DNA of 7,495 bases from Comamonadaceae bacterium. GTDB taxonomy: Bacteria > Pseudomonadota > Gammaproteobacteria > Burkholderiales > Burkholderiaceae_C. A program made the position numbers and the translations under genes. The DNA lies in NCBI GenBank assembly GCA_947460165.1, contig CANHKH010000160.1, positions 1 through 7,495 on the forward strand, given 5' to 3'. Below the pieces are notes generated by a model. It was not told where the DNA came from. It was given only the letters and a program-made list of their open reading frames with translations, and searched no databases. Shown in pieces: positions 1 through 5,532 of the stretch; the stretch's first letter is position 1, and every line of letters begins with the position of its first letter.

Positions 1-1933
1 GATTGTTGGTGTCATCGACCGCAAAGTTATTGGTCACGTTGGTGGTGGGTGAGGAGCCAAAGGCCACGGCAGGTTCTGACTTCAATCCGCGCTCGGCCAG
101 CTCAGACCGGGCAACCGTGCCCGACTCCAGACCAAACAGACGCCGGCCCAGCGAATCGCTGCCAACGGTGAGCGAAATGCTGGAGTCATCGCCCGTGGTG
201 CCGGACTTGACTGAAAAGCTCTTGTTGCTGGCGTCATAGGTGACCTTGGCGCCAAAACGCTGCTCGGCAGCGGGACGAATCAAAACGCCGTTGGGGATGA
301 CTTGCAGGCTGTTGGAGCCGTCTTCGGCCATGGCCACGGGATTGGTGTCCAGACCAAACAATTCGTTGCGCCCAGAGGTGGCCGCAATGCTCACGGCGGA
401 GGTGCCGTCGGTGAACTTGAAGGTGCGCGCGTTGTAGTCGTAGTCGGCCTTCAAGGTATTCTTGAAGGTGGTCACGGTCTCGGTGGTGGCGGTGCGGGTG
501 GTCACCGTTTGGCCGCCGTCGGGCAAGGCGGTGGTGATGGGTGCGGTGGTGGCATTGAAGGTGCCGGTGGTGATTTGAGGCGTGCCAATTTGCGACCACA
601 AGGCAGGCGTGGCGTCCAGGCGCTTTTGCATCGCATTAGAGAGGTCTTTGGTGGTGATTTTTTTCCACCACTCTTCGGGGTCGGCCGCGGTTTTGCCAAA
701 GTCAGAGGCTTGCAAAGACACCGGAATAGGCGTCGGTGTGGGCACGCCGTTGATCAGGGTAGAGACGCGACTGGTGCGCACCGTGAGGTTGCGGCTGGAC
801 TCGGCGCTCATGTCAAAGTAAGCCTCGTCACCAAATGAGCGACCCAAGTAATTGGTCAGCTCAGCTGCAATTTGGTTGCCGCTGAGTTTTTGATTGATGC
901 TGGCCAAGTAGCTCATGTCTACCGTCACAGGCGTGCCCGAGTTGTCAATTTCGACAGAAAAAGAATTGGCTAAAAGTGCTGCGTTTGCAGGGCTTTGGGC
1001 GGCCCAGGTGCTGAAATTCACGCCTTCTGTCAGGTCAAATTGAGTGTCTATTTTTTGCGTGCTCGACAACGAAGCCGGGGTGGAGACTTTCACGTTGGTG
1101 AGCTCGTCCAGGGAAATCAGCTGTGTCTTGGCCGTGGTGATCTCGTCTTTGATCTGACTGAAGGGGCGCTGCTGGCCGTACTGGTTGACATAGAGCTGCT
1201 CACCGTCGGAGTTGGTGGCCTGCACCAGCGAGGCATTGACCTGGTCATCGCCCACAAACACATAGGTTTGCCACTTGTTGGTGGGGCTGCTTTGGTTGGC
1301 GTTGGCCGTCTTCACGTAATAAATGGTGGCCAGGTAACCGTTGCCACCTTTGTCGTACACGGTCATGGCCGTGCTCTTGTTGTAGGTGGACGGGTTGGCG
1401 CGGTTGAAAGGCTCGGAGATCACCTGCGCGTCGGCCGGAAAGTTCAGGCCCAACTGCACCAACGAGGTTTGCTCAGCCTCGCCAGAGGTTTTTTGCGGGA
1501 TGGTCAGCACCACGCGCTCGTTCACGTTGGCGCTGCCGGTGGAGTCCACGGTCGCTGCCATCAATCTTTGTCCTGCCGAGTTCACCACGTTGAACTGCTC
1601 GTTGAGCATGAAGGAGCCGTTGCGGGTGTAAATGTCTTGCAGGCCGTCGGCCGACTTGAGCGGAAAGAAACCGTCGCCCGTGATGGCCAGGTCCAACGCG
1701 TTGGACGAGAAAGACACATTGCCCTGGCTGAACTCCTGGCTCACCTGTTTGAGTGCCACACCTTGACCCACCGTGGACGAGGATTTTTGCAAGGGCGAGG
1801 TGGCAAAAATGTCGCCAAAGTCGGCACGCGAGCGCTTAAAGCCCGTGGTGCCCACGTTGGCAATGTTGTTGCTGGTCACGCCGAGTTGGGCGGTGGCAGA
1901 GTTCAGGCCGGTGAGTGAGGTGTAAAAAGACAT
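1..1933 (-). CDS. flgE: Flagellar hook protein FlgE, enlarged form (3' end outside window)
   Basis: FlgE is the subunit of the flagellar hook, exported by the flagellar type III apparatus and polymerised beneath the FlgD cap. Reading the minus strand from ATG 1933 gives 644 codons with no stop before the window edge. The start has an AGGAG (1944-1940) six bases upstream. The N-terminus (residues 1-45) carries the rod/hook D0 signature with SNNIANVGTTGFKRSRADF. Residues 80-125 hold the conserved GDGFF...YTRNGSF stretch. Residues 183-228 (TYNKSTAMTVYDKGGNG ... KWQTYVFV) match the FlaE/D2-type domain. Enterobacterial FlgE is about 400 residues, yet here the C-terminal D0/D1 helix region has not been reached by residue 644, so a large outer-domain insertion is present. 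It includes a Thr-rich linker (about 451-493, 18 Thr in 43) and two similar segments at 495-534 and 563-608. The gene follows flgD after 53 bases and is probably in the flgBCDE operon. Identity is very likely; total length is unknown. Confidence 0.95.
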   Translation of the reverse strand, partial: MSFYTSLTGLNSATAQLGVTSNNIANVGTTGFKRSRADFGDIFATSPLQKSSSTVGQGVALKQVSQEFSQGNVSFSSNALDLAITGDGFFPLKSADGLQDIYTRNGSFMLNEQFNVVNSAGQRLMAATVDSTGSANVNERVVLTIPQKTSGEAEQTSLVQLGLNFPADAQVISEPFNRANPSTYNKSTAMTVYDKGGNGYLATIYYVKTANANQSSPTNKWQTYVFVGDDQVNASLVQATNSDGEQLYVNQYGQQRPFSQIKDEITTAKTQLISLDELTNVKVSTPASLSSTQKIDTQFDLTEGVNFSTWAAQSPANAALLANSFSVEIDNSGTPVTVDMSYLASINQKLSGNQIAAELTNYLGRSFGDEAYFDMSAESSRNLTVRTSRVSTLINGVPTPTPIPVSLQASDFGKTAADPEEWWKKITTKDLSNAMQKRLDATPALWSQIGTPQITTGTFNATTAPITTALPDGGQTVTTRTATTETVTTFKNTLKADYDYNARTFKFTDGTSAVSIAATSGRNELFGLDTNPVAMAEDGSNSLQVIPNGVLIRPAAEQRFGAKVTYDASNKSFSVKSGTTGDDSSISLTVGSDSLGRRLFGLESGTVARSELAERGLKSEPAVAFGSSPTTNVTNNFAVDDTNN

Positions 1934-1986
1934 GGAGGACTCCTGGAAATCGGGTGCGTGTTGTTCGGGTCAGCTGGATGGGTGGC

Positions 1987-2712
1987 TCATGCGCCTATGC
2001 GCGCCACATCGGCCAGCTTCAGGGTCTTGCCACCCTGCACTTCAATCATGGTGTTGCCAGCAGCGTCTTGGCTGACGCCTTGAATGGCTTTGCGCAGGCT
2101 GACCGCGGGTGCCATGCTGGCGCCGCCACTGCTGCCAATGACGCGGAAGCGGTAGTTGCCCGCAGGTACGGCATTGCCCGCTTGGTCTTGACCGTTCCAC
2201 GAGAAATACATGCTGCCAGCAGTCTGTTGCCCCAAGGTGCTGCGGTTGATGAGCTCGTCGGCATCGTTGACGATGTCCACCTGCAGGCCCTCAGCACCTG
2301 CGGGCAAATCAACCACCGCTTGCACAGTCTCACCCGTTTTCAGCGCAAAGTTCGCGCCCGGGGTGATCACGCTTTTGCCAATCAGGCCCGCGCTGCTCAT
2401 CATCCGGTCGCCGGTGATGGCCCCCGCAATCACGCCCAGCTGGCTGGACATGTTGGTGGTCGCTTCGAGCTGCGAGAACTGCGCCAGCTGCGCCACAAAA
2501 GCCTCGTTTTTCACGGGGTCCAGCGGGTTTTGGTTTTGCAGCTGCGTGGTGAACAGCTTGAGAAAATCTTGCTGCGTGTTGGCCGCGCCCGAGGCCTTGG
2601 GCTTGGCGGCCTCTTCCTCGTAGCGCTTGATGCCCCCAGGCAAGGCGGCCTTGGGCGCATTGGCCTGCTTCACCGTGGCGGCGTTGGTAAATAAAGCGGT
2701 GCTGGTCACCAT
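1987..2712 (-). CDS. flgD: Flagellar hook cap/assembly protein FlgD
   Basis: FlgD forms the temporary cap at the tip of the growing hook and guides insertion of FlgE subunits; it is absent from the finished flagellum. The 241-residue product has a variable N-terminal export region (1-45). The conserved FlgD N-terminal core follows at about 46-95, with DFLKLFTTQLQNQNPLDP and the AQLAQFSQLEATTNM stretch. IGKSV (111-115) begins the C-terminal half, which has FlgD Ig-like and Tudor-like character: SMYFSWNGQDQAGNAVPAG (167-185) followed by YRFRV, ending in a short beta-rich tail. The ATG at 2712 has a GAGG eight bases upstream (2724-2721) and lies 15 bases after the flgC stop, so it is translated from the same operon. 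Length is close to that of enterobacterial FlgD (about 230). Nothing looks broken. Confidence 0.96.
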   Translation of the reverse strand: MVTSTALFTNAATVKQANAPKAALPGGIKRYEEEAAKPKASGAANTQQDFLKLFTTQLQNQNPLDPVKNEAFVAQLAQFSQLEATTNMSSQLGVIAGAITGDRMMSSAGLIGKSVITPGANFALKTGETVQAVVDLPAGAEGLQVDIVNDADELINRSTLGQQTAGSMYFSWNGQDQAGNAVPAGNYRFRVIGSSGGASMAPAVSLRKAIQGVSQDAAGNTMIEVQGGKTLKLADVARIGA

Positions 2713-2727
2713 GGGTCAGGCCTCGGG

Positions 2728-3153
2728 TTAGCTGCGGGTGATTTCCAGGGTGCGCAGCATGAGCTGGCGCGCCGTGTTCACCACTTCGACGTTGTTTTGG
2801 TAAGAGCGCGAGGCGGCCATCATCTCGACCATCTCGGTCATTTCATTGACATTCGACAGGTAGACAAAACCGTCTTTGTCGGCCAGGGGGTTGCCCGGGT
2901 CCGAAATGCGGCGCACCGGCGAGGGGTCGTCGGTCAGGGCATCGACCTTGACGCCACCCTTGTAGTTCAAATCGCGCGGCTGAACAGACTCCTCCAGCAC
3001 CGCCTTGAAGACCGTGCGCTTGCCCCGAAAAGCGTCTTTGTCAGAGCCTGCCACTGTGCCCGCGTTGGCCAAGTTGGAGGCCACGGCATTCATGCGGGTG
3101 GTCTGCGCGTTGAGCGCAGAGCCGGCGATGCCAAAAATCTGGTCTATTCCCAT
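2728..3153 (-). CDS. flgC: Flagellar proximal rod protein FlgC
   Basis: FlgC is one of the proximal rod subunits that cross the periplasm and transmit torque to the hook. The product of 141 residues matches the usual size (134 in E. coli). It has the N-terminal rod signature GIAGSALNAQTTRMNAVASN followed by LAN, a central PGNPLADKDGFVYLSNV segment, and the C-terminal helix ASRSYQNNVEVVNTARQLML shared by rod and hook proteins. Two starts are possible: GTG 3162, which overlaps the flgB stop as GTGA, and ATG 3153. I chose 3153 because the AGGAG at 3168-3164 is only one base from the GTG but ten bases from the ATG, and because E. coli FlgC also begins a few residues before the IFxIAGSAL motif. 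It follows flgB by five bases and precedes flgD by 15. Confidence 0.95.
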   Translation of the reverse strand: MGIDQIFGIAGSALNAQTTRMNAVASNLANAGTVAGSDKDAFRGKRTVFKAVLEESVQPRDLNYKGGVKVDALTDDPSPVRRISDPGNPLADKDGFVYLSNVNEMTEMVEMMAASRSYQNNVEVVNTARQLMLRTLEITRS

Positions 3154-3158
3154 GGTGC

Positions 3159-3542
3159 TCACTCTCCTTTGAGGGCTTTGCGCATGCCGCTGATGCGGCT
3201 TTCCAGAAAGCTCAAGGTGGCCTGGTAATCGGCCGCCGCTTTACCGTACTGAGCGTGTTCCACGTTCAATTCAACGGTGTTGCCGTCGAATGACACGTTA
3301 AAAGGGTTGCGGAACATCACCCCATTACCGCCCTCAAGCTCGGCCACATCCAAATGCTTGGGATGGGTCGCACGCAAGGTGGTGGTGCGGGACTCGCTGA
3401 GCACACTGCGAAAGTCCACATCCCGGGCCTTGTAGTGCGGCGTGTCTGCGTTGGCAATGTTCTGGGAAAGCACCTCCATGCGCCTGCTGCGCAAGTCCAG
3501 CGATTGCGGATGCACGCCTAAGGCCTTGTCAATCATGTTCAT
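3159..3542 (-). CDS. flgB: Flagellar basal-body rod protein FlgB
   Basis: FlgB is the most cell-proximal of the classical rod subunits and joins the rod to the export gate/MS-ring side. The 127-residue product has the rod signature at 14-48 (SLDLRSRRMEVLSQNIANAD, then TPHYKARDVDFRSVL) and the C-terminal coiled segment with YQATLSFLESRISGMRKAL. E. coli FlgB is 138 residues, so the length is normal. The ATG at 3542 has AAGG (3555-3552) nine bases upstream; a second in-frame ATG at 3536 would be 15 bases from it and is less likely. It is the first gene of the flgBCDE block and has a strong sigma-54-type promoter match about 84 bases upstream. Confidence 0.95.
   Translation of the reverse strand: MNMIDKALGVHPQSLDLRSRRMEVLSQNIANADTPHYKARDVDFRSVLSESRTTTLRATHPKHLDVAELEGGNGVMFRNPFNVSFDGNTVELNVEHAQYGKAAADYQATLSFLESRISGMRKALKGE
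3164..3168 (-). promoter_or_regulatory. Ribosome binding site deciding the flgC start
   Basis: The minus strand reads AAAGGAGA just before GTG 3162. The AGGAG core ends one base before that GTG but ten bases before ATG 3153. This favours the ATG as the real flgC start. The site lies inside the end of flgB, so flgB and flgC translation are probably coupled. Confidence 0.6.
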
Positions 3543-3625
3543 GTGTGCTCACCTTGCTGCGGTCAAGTTGCTCTGCCGGTTTCCCGACAACCCAGCCAGG
3601 TTCTGCCCGGCTTCACCTGCAATAC

Positions 3626-3641
3626 TGCAAATCCCATGCCA
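3626..3641 (-). promoter_or_regulatory. Sigma-54 (RpoN) promoter for the flgB operon
   Basis: The minus strand reads TGGCATGGGATTTGCA from 3641 to 3626. Against the consensus TGGCACG-N4-TTGC(A/T) only one specified base differs (T for C). The invariant GG (-24) and GC (-12) are separated by exactly ten bases. Transcription would begin near 3615, leaving a leader of about 70 bases before flgB ATG 3542. It is oriented toward flgB and sits in the only non-coding stretch upstream of it. An enhancer-binding protein would be required; its binding site is not recognisable here. Confidence 0.7.
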
Positions 3642-3670
3642 GGTAATGTGGGCTTGGGTTGGGGTCTCTT

Positions 3671-3726
3671 GACTTGCCCCCTCCCCCCCTGGGGGAGGGT
3701 TGGGGTGGGGGCACGCATGAGGCAAC
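3671..3726 (+). repeat. GC-rich palindromic repeat, family A, copy 1
   Basis: This 56-base element runs from GACTTGCCCC to GAGGCAAC. It is 54/56 identical to the copy at 3827-3882. Its core is a C-run/G-run palindrome followed by GTTGGGGTGGGGGCACGCAT. It looks like a REP-type dispersed extragenic palindrome of Burkholderiales genomes; this assignment rests on memory of similar repeats, not on a search. It lies about 30 bases upstream of the flgB sigma-54 promoter. Confidence 0.85.
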
Positions 3727-3744
3727 ATTGCTGCCACGCGATGT

Positions 3745-3779
3745 CCCCACCCCGGCCCTCCCCCAGAGGGGGAGGGAGC
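3745..3779 (-). repeat. GC-rich palindromic repeat, family A, copy 2 (inverted)
   Basis: This 35-base stretch is the reverse complement of the core of copies 1 and 3. It differs from copy 3 at two positions (GG where that copy has AA on this strand). With copy 1 it forms an inverted pair separated by about 30 bases, a BIME-like arrangement that could fold into a long stem. It contains its own perfect palindrome CCCTCCCCC/GGGGGAGGG. Confidence 0.8.
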
Positions 3780-3826
3780 GATTCGGGGCCTGCTCATATT
3801 GGAAGGGAGTACCTCCAAAATCTGCT

Positions 3827-3882
3827 GACTTGCTCCCTCCCCCTCTGGGGGAGGGTTGGGGTGGGGGCACGCATGAGGCAAC
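3827..3882 (+). repeat. GC-rich palindromic repeat, family A, copy 3
   Basis: This direct repeat of copy 1 differs at two of 56 positions. It contains the palindrome CCCTCCCCC-TCT-GGGGGAGGG. The bases after it (about 3886-3930) resemble a decayed version of the spacer plus inverted copy that follows copy 1, so the original unit may have been a larger tandem block. Together with copies 1 and 2 it fills most of the gap between flgB and the LysM gene. Confidence 0.85.
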
Positions 3883-3947
3883 GGTGCGATCACGCAATGC
3901 GCTCACCTCGGCACTTCCCGAAAAGGCCAGAGAAAAATTCGAGCGGC

Positions 3948-3969
3948 AAAAGCGGCAAAACCTTGCCGC
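3948..3969 (-). terminator. Possible weak intrinsic terminator after the LysM gene
   Basis: On the minus strand GCGGCAA-GGTT-TTGCCGC forms a 7-bp stem with a 4-base loop, followed by TTTT. It starts 17 bases after the stop of the LysM/lysozyme-like gene at 3986. The T-run is short, so termination may be partial. It fits a transcript boundary between that gene and flgB, which has its own promoter. Confidence 0.4.
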
Positions 3970-3985
3970 TGCCCACACCCCCAGC

Positions 3986-5362
3986 TCAACGAAGACGCCC
4001 CAGCCCCTCATTGCTCGCCACCTGCGTCTTGGACCGTGGACCAAAGCCAGACAGGCGCTCGGACGCGTGCTGCTGCAAACCATCCAAAATCGACTGCCGC
4101 GTGATGGGCGCTGAGCGGTCGCGCCCCGGGTGCAGCACGCTCGCTTGCGTGCCCGGAATGCCCAAAGGCGCTTGGGGGTCGGTGGTGTTGCGGGCCGCTG
4201 GCATGAGCACGGCCAGGTACAACTCGTCAAGGCTGGCCTGACCCGTGCCCCCAGGCTTGATGCCCACTTCAGAGAAATAGCGGTCCACCAGGTGCAACTG
4301 CTGGTAAACGCTGAAACCCAGAATCGCCCGGGGGTTGGCCGCAAAGCCTGCGGTGGCAGCGCCCCTGTCGCTGCCGTCGCAAAACTGAATGATGCCGTGA
4401 CAGCGCTCGTTGCTGGCCCGGGGGTTCATGCCATCGCTCTCTATCAGTGTGAGGCGGGCAAAGTCGTCGGGCTTGAAGCGATAGCGCGCGGAAAGCTCCA
4501 CTATTTTGTCGTACACGTCGCCGCGCTCAATCGCCGGGATGAACCCCCGTGCCACGGCACGGTCCAAGGTTTGCTCCAGCACAGGGTGGGGGCTGACCAG
4601 GGCTTTGCCCATGGGGTTTGGGGGTATGGCTGCGGTCAAAGCCGCTGTGCTGGCGCTTGCGGTGGTGGTCAGCGCCTGCACTTTCATGGCATCAGAGGCC
4701 GACAGCGACGAAGCAGTGGCTGCAGCCGCGCCACCCGGCGGCAAGGGGGAGGCAGACACCGCCCCATAGGCGGCCGCACCCAAGCGCTGCGCGGCGGTGC
4801 GGGTGGCAGGCACAGGGACCGCCGCAGCCGCTTGAGGCCACACCCTGGCCGCCGGCACAGTAGGCGATGCCGCGCTCGCCACGCTGGCGACCGCTCGGCT
4901 GGCAACACCTTGCGGCAAAGCCCCCACTGCGCCGCCTTTTACAAGGGGGTCCGGCCCCTGCCCGCTGGCCAGCGCGCTCAGGCGGCTGTGCAGACCAGTC
5001 AGCGCCAGTGGCTGACCAGGGGAAATTCGGTTGGCATTGGCAATGCCGCTGTCACGCGCGAGTTGCTGAACCAGGCGCATGCTCTGACCACCTGACAAAC
5101 CCAGCCCGCGCTGGGCCGCTTGTTCGCGCACGATGGCCAGCAGGGTGTCACCGCTTTTGACCTGCACGGCAGCGCTCAATTGTGGTGGCGCCGCCGGCTG
5201 AGATTGTTCCAGCACGGCGCTGAAGGCCTGACCGGCTGCAGATGACGCAGCTTGGGCGGGCGTGGCCACGGCCCGCCCAGAGCTGTCGGTGCCGGCCGGC
5301 CGCAGCCCCCCCGCCCCTTCAGGGAACAAGGTGGGCGGTAAAAATGGTTTTCCAATGTTCAT
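3986..5362 (-). CDS. LysM and lysozyme-like (SLT-type) putative peptidoglycan hydrolase in the flagellar cluster
   Basis: I do not recognise a named gene. From ATG 5362 the product has 458 residues in three parts. Residues 66-121 are LysM-like, with VKSGDTLLAIVREQ and ISPGQPLAL (113-121). Residues 122-255 are a low-complexity Ala/Pro/Ser/Thr linker. Residues about 262-435 resemble a lysozyme/lytic-transglycosylase fold: ARLTLIESDGMNPRASN places a putative catalytic Glu at 308, followed by GIIQFCDG (323-330) in the place of the usual G-L-x-Q-F motif. Cys321 and Cys328 flank that motif. No Sec signal peptide or membrane helix is evident at the N-terminus (MNIGKPFLPP), which would fit export through the flagellar type III system as for FlgJ; this is inference. 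A longer reading from ATG 5521 is disfavoured because the predicted transcription start lies downstream of it. No clear Shine-Dalgarno precedes 5362, so the start is not certain. Its promoter type matches those of flgB and flgA. Confidence 0.75.
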   Translation of the reverse strand: MNIGKPFLPPTLFPEGAGGLRPAGTDSSGRAVATPAQAASSAAGQAFSAVLEQSQPAAPPQLSAAVQVKSGDTLLAIVREQAAQRGLGLSGGQSMRLVQQLARDSGIANANRISPGQPLALTGLHSRLSALASGQGPDPLVKGGAVGALPQGVASRAVASVASAASPTVPAARVWPQAAAAVPVPATRTAAQRLGAAAYGAVSASPLPPGGAAAATASSLSASDAMKVQALTTTASASTAALTAAIPPNPMGKALVSPHPVLEQTLDRAVARGFIPAIERGDVYDKIVELSARYRFKPDDFARLTLIESDGMNPRASNERCHGIIQFCDGSDRGAATAGFAANPRAILGFSVYQQLHLVDRYFSEVGIKPGGTGQASLDELYLAVLMPAARNTTDPQAPLGIPGTQASVLHPGRDRSAPITRQSILDGLQQHASERLSGFGPRSKTQVASNEGLGRLR

Positions 5363-5443
5363 GGCGGCCCGCCCGTGCGTGCGGGCACACTCGCACATGC
5401 GCACGGCCACCCCGGTCGGGTTGACTGCAGCAGCGACAAACAG

Positions 5444-5459
5444 TGGCCTCGTTTTTGCA
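5444..5459 (+). promoter_or_regulatory. Sigma-54 (RpoN) promoter for flgA
   Basis: The plus strand reads TGGCCTCGTTTTTGCA. The -24 TGGC and the -12 TTGCA are intact, with exactly ten bases between GG (5445-5446) and GC (5457-5458); the three bases after TGGC depart from consensus. Transcription would start near 5470, about 50 bases before ATG 5522. It faces the LysM-gene promoter on the other strand. Confidence 0.6.
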
Positions 5460-5510
5460 TTGACAGTGTCCAGTTCAATCAGGTGTCGGTATCCCCACAC
5501 CCAGAACCCA

Positions 5511-5515
5511 AGGAA
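5511..5515 (+). promoter_or_regulatory. Ribosome binding site supporting the flgA start at 5522
   Basis: AGGAA preceded by an A (AAGGAA) lies six bases before ATG 5522 and about 40 bases after the predicted sigma-54 transcription start. No comparable site precedes any in-frame start codon closer to the signal-peptide-like segment. Confidence 0.5.
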
Positions 5516-5532
5516 TTGCAAATGCTGTGCCT
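5516..5532 (-). promoter_or_regulatory. Sigma-54 (RpoN) promoter for the LysM/lysozyme-like gene
   Basis: The minus strand reads AGGCACAGCATTTGCAA from 5532 to 5516. GGCAC and TTGCA are perfect and correctly spaced (ten bases between GG and GC); the first T of TGGCAC is A. Transcription would start near 5506, giving a leader of about 145 bases to ATG 5362. The site physically overlaps the flgA start codon on the other strand, so the two promoters are divergent and their transcripts overlap. Confidence 0.55.

Noticed and set aside
995..1918. Long plus-strand open frame opposite flgE, and similar ones opposite flgD, flgC and the LysM gene
   Set aside because: They are antisense shadows in GC-rich coding DNA with His/Arg/Gly-rich products and no recognisable domains. 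The opposite strand carries clear flagellar proteins.
1934..1986. Separate promoter or terminator between flgD and flgE
   Set aside because: The 53-base gap has only the flgE ribosome site. I saw no sigma-54, sigma-28 or hairpin-plus-T-run signal.
3671..3882. CRISPR array
   Set aside because: Only three copies, one of them inverted, with a self-complementary GC-rich core and unequal spacing. This is REP/BIME-like, and no cas gene is present.
3549..4344. Open frames on both strands across the repeat region with Pro/Gly-rich products (PPPQPSPRGGG, LPPPLGEGWGGG)
   Set aside because: These are translations of the family A palindromes and of sequence antisense to the LysM gene. The motif recurs because the DNA repeats, and there is no ribosome site or domain support.
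5460..5465. Perfect TTGACA, a sigma-70 -35 box on the plus strand
   Set aside because: No acceptable -10 hexamer lies 16-18 bases downstream. The sigma-54 match overlapping this site explains the region better.
5363..5521. N-terminal extension of the LysM protein to ATG 5521
   Set aside because: The predicted sigma-54 transcription start on the minus strand is near 5506, downstream of that ATG. The extra 53 residues look like translated promoter sequence.
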